From NCBI RefSeq assembly GCF_014697475.1, contig NZ_JACJRV010000006.1, positions 124,001 to 188,000 of the forward strand: a DNA stretch of 64,000 nt. Direction: 5' to 3'. The notes beneath the pieces are model-generated. The model did no database searches, was not told where the DNA came from, and was given only the letters and a program-made list of their open reading frames with translations. The position numbers were made by a program, and so were the translations under genes. The stretch is from Nostoc sp. FACHB-152 (GTDB lineage Bacteria > Cyanobacteriota > Cyanobacteriia > Cyanobacteriales > Nostocaceae). Each line of letters starts with the position of its first letter. The first letter of the stretch is position 1. Shown here one piece after another: positions 26,701 through 35,536 of this stretch.

Positions 26701-28056
26701 CAGGGTCAGAATCGCCATTGCTTCTGGACAAGTACGGAAGACTTTAGTGAAGCGTTCTTCTGACTGTTCTAAAGCAGTTTTGACAGATTCATAAGACTGT
26801 TTTAGCTGTTGGGACATCCAATGAAAGGAGTTCTGCAAAACTTGGAACTCTGCGATGATGCTATTTTGGCCAATGGCTTGATTCCATTCGCCGTTTGCCA
26901 ATGCCAAGCTAGTTTGACCTAATTGTTGCATAGGTCGGACAATAAATTGGGTGAGCAATAATCCTAAAGCGATCGCACCAACTAAAGCCGCAACACTAAA
27001 AATTAAGGTCAAACGCGTATTTGTATCAATTTCTGCGGTAAAATCTGATGCTGGCAAGACTGTCACAATCAACCAGTCGAGTCCAAATTGATCACCATAA
27101 GGGATGATTAATAAAAATTGCTTTTTGCCTTCTATATCAAAGTAAAGTTGTTGTGCCGTCTTAATTTGAGTTAAGTTCCCAAAACGAGAAGCTAAATGCT
27201 TACCTGCTAAACTAATCAGAGGTTCCTTACTTTCTATCACCTTGAGACGTTTGTTTTGTGTTCCATTAGCACCTGTCAGAAATGGTTGTTCAGAGGTCGA
27301 ATTAGCTACCATCAATCCTGAACGTTCCATAATAAATACTTGGCCGTGAGTACCTACTTGCAATTTTTTGAGAAACTCACTAATAGTCAAAAGGTCTATA
27401 TCGCTAGTAAAAACGCCTTGAAGTTGTTGTTTTTGGTTATAAATAGGATAGCTGGCGGCAATGCCTAAACCTCTAGAAGCTGGTATGTACAAAAAAATTG
27501 ATGTCCAGGTTGGTTTGCCTATTAAAAGTGCTTTTTGATAAAAAGGTCTTTGCGTTCCATCATAATTTTGCTGATTAACTAATAATTTTTTCCGCTTGCC
27601 TTGATTATCTACGCTATATACATAAAGCTCTCCTTTCCTAAAATTCTTGGTAAAGGAAATGCTGAGTCCGCGTTCATCGTTTCCCGCTCCCACAAGTCCA
27701 CCTTGGGGATTAATAAAGTGAATTCTCTTGGAATCGAATTCTTGAATTTGACTTAAAAAATAGCTTTCTAAATTTTGAGGGTTAGTGATGTCTATATTTT
27801 TTAGTTCGCTAGCTTGAGCATTAAGGCGATTAATTAAATGTGGAGTCTTTAAATAATTACTCAAATATAAATGAATGCGATCGCTGATTTCGCTCATCAG
27901 CTTATATGCCAAGCTATTGACTGAACGCTGAGAATTTTGCAGTGAGATATAACTTACTAAACCTGTGGTTCCCCCAATTAACAGCACAAAGGGTACGGTG
28001 AGGATGAGCCGTAAAGGAATTTTCAGCGTTTGGTTGTTAGCTAGCCTTTGCCTCAC
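23785..28056 (-). CDS. Membrane sensor histidine kinase with Cache, HAMP and six PAS domains
   Basis: A 1423-residue kinase. Membrane helix ~16-36; extracytoplasmic double-Cache-like sensor ~40-340; second membrane helix ~348-368 and HAMP (~370-420); then six PAS/PAC units (start motifs SEERFTKVF ~432, LRESIYNES ~555, SEAALRRAQ ~680, SEARFQQLG ~808, SEARFQKIA ~937, SEERFRHAF ~1067); then HisKA with SHELRTPLTAIQGF (~1205) and HATPase_c with the N, G1 and G2 boxes (NLLSNAIKFSE, VKDQGRGIP, GGTGLGLAI). PAS 4 and 5 share long identical stretches and look like a tandem duplication. It follows a multidomain regulator by 17 bp and overlaps a CheY-like gene, forming a phosphorelay operon. The signal is unknown. 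Confidence 0.95.
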   Translation of the reverse strand: MRQRLANNQTLKIPLRLILTVPFVLLIGGTTGLVSYISLQNSQRSVNSLAYKLMSEISDRIHLYLSNYLKTPHLINRLNAQASELKNIDITNPQNLESYFLSQIQEFDSKRIHFINPQGGLVGAGNDERGLSISFTKNFRKGELYVYSVDNQGKRKKLLVNQQNYDGTQRPFYQKALLIGKPTWTSIFLYIPASRGLGIAASYPIYNQKQQLQGVFTSDIDLLTISEFLKKLQVGTHGQVFIMERSGLMVANSTSEQPFLTGANGTQNKRLKVIESKEPLISLAGKHLASRFGNLTQIKTAQQLYFDIEGKKQFLLIIPYGDQFGLDWLIVTVLPASDFTAEIDTNTRLTLIFSVAALVGAIALGLLLTQFIVRPMQQLGQTSLALANGEWNQAIGQNSIIAEFQVLQNSFHWMSQQLKQSYESVKTALEQSEERFTKVFRTCPEAMAILTLNGHCIDVNDAFIDLYGYSREEVIGDAGANLIYWASVGAKQYYLQDLLSGKTVRNQEFSIVHKSGKVITVLVSADIIELGGQAHIIAVTKDISNRKEAELELRRQKDLRESIYNESADALFLVDSQTLLISDCNHRAVELFEAGSKAELIGIPGHQLQVHQFTPEELSQITAQIEEKGVWSAETQYLTRKGNLFWGNLAAKEVAIANQVIHLVRVTDITDRKRVEAAILQSEAALRRAQQVAHVGSWELDIKTQKITWSEESFRIFGWSLSVPEPSIAQFFELIHPDDREGLRHNLEQTLTTQNPYKTEFRLIQPNGATRYVEARGEAVTDTQGQVIQLLGTNLDITERKEIEAALRHSEARFQQLGAASPAIIYTIEEYPGKPVRFEYLSQAFEEIQEIPVAEALKDPMVAFDCFHPEDRAGHQQAVIRALENMEPFKHEWRIITPSGKIKWVQAHSRPERCKDGTLLWHGVMSDISDRKNIEEALRHSEARFQKIAAVSPAQIYILVYLPDTNEMRYEYVSPGIREIQELEPEAVLEDVMLTYNQVHPDDLLLYNQLTTKSLKTLEPFAHEWRIITPSGKINWVRANSRPERRPNGEIAWYGVLLDITNLKQTELALRESEERFRHAFYDAPIGMALLGLDQQWLQINPMLREMLGYSELEFFNSTVFELLHPEDIHQLGQCIAQVLNNENRPVQVQLRYLCNDGRIAWGLTSLSLVRDFQNQPLYYVLQIQDVTEQQAIEQIKNEFISIVSHELRTPLTAIQGFLGLLNSGIYDNKPQKAKRMVEQALTNSDRLVRLVNDILDLERLSSGRVNLVQEVCNAADLMQRAVEGVQSIAIAAAIKISITPTTACVWADPDLIIQTLTNLLSNAIKFSEHDSVITLSAQPQSDWVLFAVKDQGRGIPADKLETIFERFGQVDISDARAKGGTGLGLAICQSIIQKHNGSIWAESTLGEGSTFYFTLPIPPGEL

Positions 28057-28073
28057 CTTTGCATCCTCTACTT

Positions 28074-29891
28074 CTAGGTTTTTAATATTTCCTGGACACG
28101 AGAACGATTAATCCGGCTGATCACACGAGTGATTAACTCTTTGCCCTCTACAGGCTTGCCGATAAAATCGTCGGCTCCTGCTGCAAACACCTGTTGAATT
28201 GTTTTATTATCTGTATGGGCAGTAACTACTAATATCGGCAAATTTCCCCAATAAGCATCTTGTCTGACTACACGGCACAAGTCAATACCGCTATATATTG
28301 GCATTTCTAAATCGATCATTAATAAGTCAGGAGTTATTTTAATTAGTGACTCCCAAAATTTTTGAGGGTTTTGCAAGGTTTTCACCGTCAGTCCCCAAGG
28401 TTGCAATACATTGGATAATATATCCAGCATTACAGGATCATCATCTACGATCATCACCTTAGCTGGACTAGCTTGAGATTGAGGTATGACTTTGGTAATT
28501 GCTTGAAATACTTTAGTAATAGTAGGCTGACTCAAAAATCCTTGTATTCCTAAACGAGCAACAGCTACTCTTTGGGCAAGATTGTCTTGGTTTGCTACTA
28601 CAATAATTGATGTATTCGGAAATTTTTGTTTGAGTTTTGCGAGTAATTTTAAACTTTTTTGACTCGATTTTTGCCCATTGAGATTGAACAAAATTACTTT
28701 GGGAGATGGAGAAATATTTTGGGGAATATTTTCCAAGTTGGCAGCTACTTCGATTCTGACTCCCCAACTTGCAGCTTGCATTTTCAGTTCGTTAGCAAAA
28801 GATTCATCCGCCATCGCCAGGACTAAAGGAAACCCTTTTGGTTCTATTTGTTCAACAGTTAAGGGCTTCGGAGGTCGGCTGATTATTCCTTTAAGTTGAC
28901 TAATCAGTTGCGACAGTTTAACAGCATCTTCTAACGTTAAATCTTGTTCTTTGACTAGCAAATGTTCAATTGCTTGAGCTAACTTTGAACCGATTTCGTA
29001 GCCAAATGAACCTAGCGTTCCTGCTAATTTGTGTGCTTCGTTGCTGGCTTGCTGCCGGATTTGGGGCAACAATTCTCCTGCGTATAAGGCAAGTTCTGCT
29101 TGCTCTAGCAAAGTTAAGCGTTGGGCAAAGGTATCTTTGTAGCGTTCTATAGTTTTGTTGATAGCTGCGATCGCTTTTTGACTTTTTGCTTGTTCTTGTT
29201 CACTATCGGGTGTTGGTGGGGGTTTTAGCCGATAGCCCAAGCCATAAACGGTTTCTAGTAATTCTGCCGACATTCCTATGGTCTTTAGCTTGTGGCGTAA
29301 GTCTTTAATTAAATTAGTGACCGCCCCTTCACTTGGTGTAGCATCAACTGACCATAGGTGATCAATAATATCACTCCGGCTAAACACACGTTGTGGATTA
29401 CGCAAAAATAGCCTGAGCAAACTATACTCTTTCGGACTTAAAGATATAGGTTTGCCTTCATAGGTAACTTCTGCCGACACAATGTTGAAGCATAAATTTC
29501 CCCAACTCAACACACTTGGTCTTAACTGGGTCGTACCGCGTCGCAGTAATGCTCGTATCCGCGCTAACAACTCTGAGATATCGTAGGGTTTAATCACATA
29601 ATCATCTGCACCAGCATCTAATCCTTTGACTACATCGGCACTCTGATCTTTGGCTGTCAGTAGAAGAATCGGCTTTTGAATGCCCTGTGCGCGAAGTTGC
29701 CGACAAAGGTTAATTCCATCAAGTTTAGGAATCAGTAGATCCAACAATATCAGGTCAAAGTTGGATACAGTTGCTAATGCTAAACCGTTCTGCCCATCTG
29801 CTGCCACTTCAACTGTATAATGTTCGGCTGTGAGAACCTCACTTAGTATGGTCGCAGTTGGTAAATCGTCTTCTACCAGCAGAATCTTCAC
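28074..29891 (-). CDS. Multidomain response regulator: REC-wHTH-HPt-degenerate REC-REC
   Basis: A 605-residue OmpR/PhoB-type regulator with extra relay modules. REC1 (1-120) has VEDD, the acceptor Asp in LILLDLLIPKLDG and KPYD. A winged-helix DNA-binding domain (~130-223) ends in VYGLGYRL. An HPt domain (~245-335) has the phospho-His in EAHKLAGTLGSFG. A middle receiver-like domain (~350-460) has AMADES at the acidic site but Asn/Leu in VILFNLNGQ where the acceptor Asp should be. REC3 (~470-600) is intact (VDDDP, LLMIDLEMPIYSG, VTAH, GKPVEG). It probably exchanges phosphate with the kinase encoded just downstream and binds unknown promoters. It begins the operon. Confidence 0.93.
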   Translation of the reverse strand: MKILLVEDDLPTATILSEVLTAEHYTVEVAADGQNGLALATVSNFDLILLDLLIPKLDGINLCRQLRAQGIQKPILLLTAKDQSADVVKGLDAGADDYVIKPYDISELLARIRALLRRGTTQLRPSVLSWGNLCFNIVSAEVTYEGKPISLSPKEYSLLRLFLRNPQRVFSRSDIIDHLWSVDATPSEGAVTNLIKDLRHKLKTIGMSAELLETVYGLGYRLKPPPTPDSEQEQAKSQKAIAAINKTIERYKDTFAQRLTLLEQAELALYAGELLPQIRQQASNEAHKLAGTLGSFGYEIGSKLAQAIEHLLVKEQDLTLEDAVKLSQLISQLKGIISRPPKPLTVEQIEPKGFPLVLAMADESFANELKMQAASWGVRIEVAANLENIPQNISPSPKVILFNLNGQKSSQKSLKLLAKLKQKFPNTSIIVVANQDNLAQRVAVARLGIQGFLSQPTITKVFQAITKVIPQSQASPAKVMIVDDDPVMLDILSNVLQPWGLTVKTLQNPQKFWESLIKITPDLLMIDLEMPIYSGIDLCRVVRQDAYWGNLPILVVTAHTDNKTIQQVFAAGADDFIGKPVEGKELITRVISRINRSRVQEILKT

Positions 29892-30068
29892 AACTTCTAC
29901 TATTTACCTACTAATGATTGAGATGATCTAACACAGACATAGATGCTTAATCTTAGAATAGTTAAGCTTTTTCCCAGTATCTATTGTTTAATTATTTGTC
30001 CGTATTTTTTTTAGTAAACAAGTTTTAAGATACCGCAATTTGCTTGATCAATCAAGCCTAAACTATAA

Positions 30069-30788
30069 AACCTCTGGATTTATCAACATCGCCAACACCA
30101 ATTTTCAATTTTGTTTACACCTTGGGGAGAAGCCTTAATCCATTCTTGGTATCAGCAAGCTCTGGTAAAATTAACGCATCTGCCTAATGTTAATAAGGCT
30201 GCAATTCAAACAAATCTTTCTTGTCAGCTAGATTGGGTAGAGGAATGTAATAAAGATAAATTAGCACTTTGGGCAACTTTTCATTCAGAATGGGTATCAC
30301 GCGATCGCTTTTTAGCAAAATGCCTTGACTTAGACAACAAAAATATTAAATTTAGCGTCGGAGTTGTCGGTTTTCCGAAGTTTAAAACAGAAATAGCTGC
30401 TTTACGTCAGGAGTTACCAAGCCACGTATATTTGTGGATTAATGCTGTAAAATCTGAACTTTCTAATTTATCATCAGCAGACAGAGAATTTTTCCAATCT
30501 ATCGATCCATTATATGAATTAAATACTCATCATTACCCTAGCTTTGGTAAATCTTGCCAGGCTGGAAAAACAGCGATTTCTGTTGATGGTGATGGTACAA
30601 TGCGCCGATGTCACTTTATAAAAGCACCAATTGGTAATATTTTTAATACTGAATGGGAAGCAGCTTTATCTGATCAACCTTGTACCAACCAAACTTGTCA
30701 TTGTCATATTGGTTACGTGAATTTAGATTATTTAAAAATGAATCAGGTGTTTGGTAGTGGGATGTTAGAAAGAATTCCTGATAATTAA
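30069..30788 (+). pseudogene. 5'-truncated radical SAM gene (STM4011-like)
   Basis: The reading frame is open from 30069, just after an in-frame TAA, with a TTG at 30111 as the only start-like codon. The protein (225 residues from 30111) matches the STM4011-type radical SAM family: LFTPWGEALIHSWYQQALVKL, AAIQTNLSCQLDW, LWATFHSEW and a C-terminal Cys-rich segment (CQAGK, MRRCHF, CTNQTCHCHIGYVNLD). The family's first ~60 residues, including the C-x3-C-x2-C motif that holds the catalytic [4Fe-4S] cluster, are absent, and no remnant is visible upstream in any frame. The homology runs upstream of the TTG (WIYQHRQHQFSI), so this is a deletion rather than a wrong start. It is unlikely to be an active radical SAM enzyme. 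Confidence 0.75.
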
Positions 30789-30819
30789 TTGGGTTAATCC
30801 TCCACTAGCCCCTAATCTC

Positions 30820-32121
30820 TTATTCAAATTCCTCAATAGTTGCAGGAGGAGTAGCACTTTTGTTACTAGTAGCGATCCGCGACTCATACCAAGCCATAAG
30901 CGGAGTGGAACTAATTCCATGCAAAATCACAGAAACCACGATAGTAGTGTAAGTTATCCAAGCAATTTGCTCGGCGGGTTCTCCCTTAAGTCCATTACCA
31001 AATGCATAGGCAAGATAGTATAACGAGCCAACACCACGAATACCAAACCAGCCAAATAACCAGCGAGTTCCAGAATGTAATTTACGACGAGGAGGATTTA
31101 TATGGCGTTTACCAATTGTACTAACCCAAGCTCCCACAGGTCGGATGATTAAAAATAAGCAAGCAATGACTAATAATGATTGCCCAAAATAATCGACCAT
31201 AGGCTGGAATAATAATATTGAGCCTAGTAATAAAATTGTCCCTACTTCCATGAGCTTTTCTAACTGCTCAATAAACTCTAATTGCTCTAATGGTTTTTCT
31301 CGATTTCGATAACTGCGTTGCACTATTAAACCAGCAACAAATACTGCCAAAAAACCATAACCATTAACAAATTCTGTTAAACTATAAGTTAACAAAATAA
31401 TACTAATAGCGATAAAATCTTCCATTAACTTATCGGCAGAACGCCGTTTTTGAATTTTTTGGTCGATCCAAACTACGACTGTTGGCACAATAATTCCCAT
31501 AACTATACCAGCAGCGATCGCCCAAATTAAATCAACTGCTATCCAATCTTTAAACCAGTTGTTCCAATTATTATCTTTGAGCGCATGGATACCAAAATAC
31601 ACAAACGGAAAAGCTAAAGCATCATTTAAACCGCCTTCCGAAGTTAAACCAAAACGCAACTCATCTTGGTCATGAGTATCTGTTAGTTGCACCTCAGAAG
31701 CTAAAACTGGGTCAGTTGGTGCGAGAATTGCTCCTAATAAAATAGCCTCTCCCCAACCCATATTTAAAAATATCTTGCCGACAATAGCCAAGCCGAAGAT
31801 TGATATCGGCATTAAAAATAAAATTAGCCGCGACGTGATACCCCAATCTCTAAAATTAAGTGGACGAATAATTTTTAAGCCACAACTAAAAACTGAAACA
31901 ATAACTACAAACTCAGTAATTCTTTCTAGTAATTCTGCATTAAATAATTCTTGCTGCCGTAATTTAATTAAACCTAAACCATAAGGGCCAAGAAAAATTC
32001 CTACTACTAGATAGATGAGCGCAAAAGATAGAGGTAATCGAGTAATCCAGCCAGATGCTAATGTAACTCCTAGCAGGAGTAACCCAATTAAAAACAAGTC
32101 AATAATATATATATCTATCAT
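30820..32121 (-). CDS. Na+/H+ antiporter (CPA1-type cation:proton antiporter)
   Basis: This 433-residue integral membrane protein has about 12 helices. The family signature GAILAPTDPVLASEVQL is present (PTDP), followed by GGLNDALAFPFVY with the essential Asp, and FVAGLIVQ. It would exchange Na+ or K+ for H+ across the cytoplasmic membrane for pH and salt homeostasis. There is no soluble regulatory domain; the C-terminus is a short tail. It converges with the truncated radical SAM gene. Upstream at 32227-32259 is a strong palindrome. Confidence 0.93.
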   Translation of the reverse strand: MIDIYIIDLFLIGLLLLGVTLASGWITRLPLSFALIYLVVGIFLGPYGLGLIKLRQQELFNAELLERITEFVVIVSVFSCGLKIIRPLNFRDWGITSRLILFLMPISIFGLAIVGKIFLNMGWGEAILLGAILAPTDPVLASEVQLTDTHDQDELRFGLTSEGGLNDALAFPFVYFGIHALKDNNWNNWFKDWIAVDLIWAIAAGIVMGIIVPTVVVWIDQKIQKRRSADKLMEDFIAISIILLTYSLTEFVNGYGFLAVFVAGLIVQRSYRNREKPLEQLEFIEQLEKLMEVGTILLLGSILLFQPMVDYFGQSLLVIACLFLIIRPVGAWVSTIGKRHINPPRRKLHSGTRWLFGWFGIRGVGSLYYLAYAFGNGLKGEPAEQIAWITYTTIVVSVILHGISSTPLMAWYESRIATSNKSATPPATIEEFE

Positions 32122-32226
32122 GATAATTAGTAGATAAGAGCAGTACCCCGCAGTCAGTTTAGTGAGAATATTTTTAGTATTAAATTATCTATAGATAGAT
32201 ATTTGCTTTGCAAGATGGAATAAACA

Positions 32227-32259
32227 AGATCCCCGACTTCTTGAAGAAGTCGGGGATCT
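32227..32259. terminator. Perfect 16-bp palindromic hairpin
   Basis: AAGATCCCCGACTTCT and its complement flank a 1-3 base loop at 32227-32259. The sequence resembles a dispersed Nostoc palindrome (GATCCCCGACTTC). It lies just beyond the stop of the beta-propeller gene (ends 32280) on the same strand, so it may stop that transcript, but no T-run follows. Confidence 0.6.
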
Positions 32260-32279
32260 GAAGCCCTGGCATTTGTGAA

Positions 32280-33434
32280 TTATTGAGGGCATTTTAAAAT
32301 TTTCTCGATGGCTGGAGTGAAACTAAATGTCTGTGTTGGCAGATTCCAACTACCATAAACACCATTTCCTAGCGGTAAGCCATCACGATTGAAAACCAGA
32401 GCGTGTCCTGGCGCATTGGGGTTTTCCACCACAGCCAAGGAAGATTTGCCTGGCCCTGTCCAGTAGATTTTGCCGTCAGGAGCTAACCTGACCCCAGAAT
32501 AGCCAGTTATATCTCCAATAGCTAATGTATCGATTTCAGTTTCTTTCTCAGTTACCAAATCTATTTGGTGTGGTGTAGCACTCCAACCTTCTAAGGTATG
32601 TTTGCGCCACTGTTTAAACTCCCAATCACCCTTAGCATAATATAGCTTTGTCGCATCAGGTGAAAAGGCGCAAGAGTAACCAGCAGAACCACGAATTAAA
32701 AAATCACTGTGGCTAAGTTTTCCAGTAGCGCGGTTAAAGTTAGCCACCACAATTCCCAATCCTGCCACACCTAAAGCAACTAACTTATAATCGGGGCTGA
32801 AGACAATTGAACTTTTATGAACTCTTGTTCCTACCGACGGGTTAAGCCGATCTTGTGGGAACGCAATGGGTGAGGAAACGTATTGGGCATTGATGCCATT
32901 TTTGTCTACTAAGTAGGCACGGATTTGGGTTCTGCCGTTGAACATCAGTAACCAAAAAGACGTAGCATCACTATGAGGTGCTACCCCAAGGGCCTCTCCT
33001 GGGTGATAGTGTTTCTCTGTGATTTTTCGGTTCAACCGAGTAACTGAGCCATTTGCACCTTTTGACAAATCAGCAATAGAGTAATATATCGCTTGATTAT
33101 CGTTTGTAAAAATATAGAATTTATCAAGATGATCACCAGGGGCGGGTACAATTGCCACTGCCTGTGTTGCCGACCAATTAGTTGCACCCCAAACTCCATC
33201 TCTTAAAATTTGATGAGTTTGTCCGTTGAAGATGAACTGACCATCACTATATAACCGGAGTTGGCTTGTTAGAGGATCTGTATAGCTGGCAGTTGCCTCA
33301 AAACCGGAACTCTGTCCAGTAGCAGCGATAATTTTTGGACGAGTACTACCAAAGTCAATCAGGACTTTTTTGCCAACTCCTGTATACCAAAATCGATCTG
33401 GAACAGCGACTTTCGGAATGGATAGTGTATTCAT
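32280..33434 (-). CDS. Beta-propeller-like protein of unknown function
   Basis: A 384-residue protein with no obvious signal peptide or membrane helix. It shows repeated WD40/SMP30-like blade signatures, for example LRLYSDGQFIFNG, FYIFTNDNQAIYYS, VFSPDYKLVALG, CAFSPDATKLYYAKG and VRLAPDGKIYWTG. The phrases SDG, FSPD and APDGKIYW recall beta-propellers of Bacteroidetes gliding/secretion proteins, which suggests possible transfer, but I cannot test this here. The start at 33434 has no strong ribosome-binding site. It is monocistronic. Confidence 0.65.
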   Translation of the reverse strand: MNTLSIPKVAVPDRFWYTGVGKKVLIDFGSTRPKIIAATGQSSGFEATASYTDPLTSQLRLYSDGQFIFNGQTHQILRDGVWGATNWSATQAVAIVPAPGDHLDKFYIFTNDNQAIYYSIADLSKGANGSVTRLNRKITEKHYHPGEALGVAPHSDATSFWLLMFNGRTQIRAYLVDKNGINAQYVSSPIAFPQDRLNPSVGTRVHKSSIVFSPDYKLVALGVAGLGIVVANFNRATGKLSHSDFLIRGSAGYSCAFSPDATKLYYAKGDWEFKQWRKHTLEGWSATPHQIDLVTEKETEIDTLAIGDITGYSGVRLAPDGKIYWTGPGKSSLAVVENPNAPGHALVFNRDGLPLGNGVYGSWNLPTQTFSFTPAIEKILKCPQ

Positions 33435-33822
33435 AGTGGAATAGCACTAAGAAAATTTTGCTTATCTTAGTGGTGGAATGTGTTTGATTTTTATACAGAT
33501 TTATTATTCTTGATGATTCGTATCAAGTTAACTGCTAGCTTACAATGTTGAAGTTGACTATGCAAGGACAGTTAAGACAGTTAAGACAGTGAAAACAAGA
33601 TAGAAAAATATGCCATTAATTAACTAGTGTTTAAGGCAGCCTGGCAATAAAATCACTAATTTTAAATCCAAAATCCGTCTTGAAAAGTTTACTCAAGTCG
33701 AGCCACTGCGTGGCGGAAGTTCTCCCCGTTGAAGCAAGTGGCGTGACAAATCTGCCCACGCAAATTTTATAAGACTTATTTTATTTACAGTTATTAAAAT
33801 AATTTGGCTAACGAATATTAAT
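33435..33822. repeat. Intergenic region with dispersed repeats, no gene seen
   Basis: A short tandem repeat ACAGTTAAG occurs near 33567-33590. A segment GTGGCGGAAGTTCTCCCCGTTGAAGCAAGTGGC near 33710-33745 shares the core CCCCGTTGAAGCAAGTGGC with 58108-58126. No coding frame is supported. Confidence 0.6.
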
Positions 33823-34422
33823 TTAAGCCGATCGCCTTATCGGTTCTGCTTGATTGCGTTGTTGTAATTGATGCATATGATTAAACAAATGCCAGCAATA
33901 TTCTTCAGGTAAACCACAAGTAACCGCACCCCGCAGGACAACATTAAAATACCAGTCGTTCGGAGCCATTTCTTCGGGTAGCTTGTCAACCACTACATAG
34001 GTGCGAACATTTTTATATATAGAATTATGGCTGTGAATTTCTACTATTTCGTGTTGATAAAATCTTTGAGCAACACCTTCGCGTTTGTCTAAGTGTTCAC
34101 TTAGCCGCCAGGGTAGCCGATAAAGTACACCTTTGACACTGGCTTTGGGATCTTTGACTACATCCAAAACCCCACATTTGCGGGTGTGGGAATATGAATA
34201 AAATCCTAGACGGTATCCTTTTAATACTCCAGTCCCGATGACGTAAGGGTGGGTGTTTTCGCCCAGCGATCGCTTTAAATCCACCGGACACATACAAGAG
34301 CCATACGCAAAATAGTAAAACTCTGGCTCTGTTTGTAACTCTTGTTGCAGTTTCACATCTAACTTTGCAGGATTATGAGATTGCACCCAATTGTAACCTG
34401 AGTGTCGATTTTGGTTACTCAT
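33823..34422 (-). CDS. Gamma-glutamylcyclotransferase-family protein
   Basis: This 199-residue protein has a GGCT-like fold. The substrate-loop motif FYYFAYGSCM (~35-44) is present, and the likely acid/base Glu lies in LDKREGVAQRFY (~113). Family members release 5-oxoproline from gamma-glutamyl peptides or act on related amides. The first ~30 residues are an extension without recognised features. The protein is soluble. It stands alone; a second gene on the same strand begins ~95 bp upstream. Confidence 0.82.
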   Translation of the reverse strand: MSNQNRHSGYNWVQSHNPAKLDVKLQQELQTEPEFYYFAYGSCMCPVDLKRSLGENTHPYVIGTGVLKGYRLGFYSYSHTRKCGVLDVVKDPKASVKGVLYRLPWRLSEHLDKREGVAQRFYQHEIVEIHSHNSIYKNVRTYVVVDKLPEEMAPNDWYFNVVLRGAVTCGLPEEYCWHLFNHMHQLQQRNQAEPIRRSA

Positions 34423-34517
34423 CTATCCCTAGAAGTATTAACTACATAAAGAATTATATCATAAACTCGCTATATAATACAACTAAAAATCTACCGATGA
34501 TTAGGAGATTTGAGTAT

Positions 34518-35042
34518 TTATTCTATAGAAGATAACCAATTTTTCGCAGCAGCAGGGGAGCGTAAGTGTACAAAATTCAGATGATGATATTTAGATGCTT
34601 GAAATAGTGCCTGATATTTTTGGCGATTTTTGCCGTAAGTCTGAATTGCCCACAATAAAATAGAGTCACGACTCATGAATGACTTTTGCCATGTTTCATA
34701 ATTACCATTGCAGACTTGTTGTTGTGTGACTACCCGCGAAAATGTGCGCCGCAATATTCGACTCATAACCACTGGCCAAGAATAGTCTAACCACACAACT
34801 GTATCTGCCCTTGCCCAGATAATATCTTGTACTATGCTGTAATTGCCATCGACAACCCAGCGATCGCCACATAAAGATTGAGCAACGCGATCGCGCATTA
34901 CATCATTTGGCACTTCTACCCAGTTAGGTTCCCAGTGCAGGTAGTCTAATTCCACATGGGGTATAGCAAGGCGTTGAGAGATTTGCCGAGCCAAGGTTGT
35001 TTTACCTGAACCAGTAGTTCCGACAACAGAAATACGTTGCAT
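34518..35042 (-). CDS. P-loop nucleotide kinase-like protein (adenylate kinase/FlaR type)
   Basis: A 174-residue P-loop NTPase. The Walker A motif is GTTGSGKTTLA (8-18). The segments HVELDYLHWEPNW and WVVDGNYS, and the lid-like RILRRTFSRVV region, match topology-modulation/adenylate-kinase-like small kinases. The substrate is unknown. It may share a transcript with the GGCT-like gene downstream (95-bp gap). Confidence 0.85.
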   Translation of the reverse strand: MQRISVVGTTGSGKTTLARQISQRLAIPHVELDYLHWEPNWVEVPNDVMRDRVAQSLCGDRWVVDGNYSIVQDIIWARADTVVWLDYSWPVVMSRILRRTFSRVVTQQQVCNGNYETWQKSFMSRDSILLWAIQTYGKNRQKYQALFQASKYHHLNFVHLRSPAAAKNWLSSIE

Positions 35043-35536
35043 TTAACTTGATGATTTGGCGTTGTTTGAACCTGTTATTGCTCTGATGTAAGTCTAAGAT
35101 ATCAAGTATCAATTAAATATTGCAATACCAAATTAATTTATGTATTTTAATTGAGGATATAAGTATAAATTTTAATTTTTTGTATTTATGAGAATCAAGA
35201 ATATATAACAACTAAAATTCCTCCAAAATTTTATAAATTTCAGGAACTTTTACTAAAAATACTTATGCTATAGGAATCTAGTTTGATTACTGAACTACTT
35301 ATGTAGTCAGGCAATAGGGAAGAGGCAATAGGCAATAGCAAAGAAGGCAGGTAACGATGTACTGATTTTTTTTAAAAATCAAATATGAGTTTTATATATA
35401 GATTATTAAATTCTTCTCTATAAATTGGTAGAGAAAATTTTATCTATCTTTTGACTTTAACAGTTACCTCATCTGGGAGAAACGTCTGTTAAGTAGTGTT
35501 GTTAATCTGTGTACAGATGAGATTTCTGAGGTGGTT
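35043..35536. other. AT-rich intergenic region with GGCAATA heptads
   Basis: The 494-bp spacer contains a small STRR cluster (GGCAATAGGGAAGAGGCAAT and GGCAATAG) at 35310-35340. No gene or RNA was identified. Confidence 0.5.
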
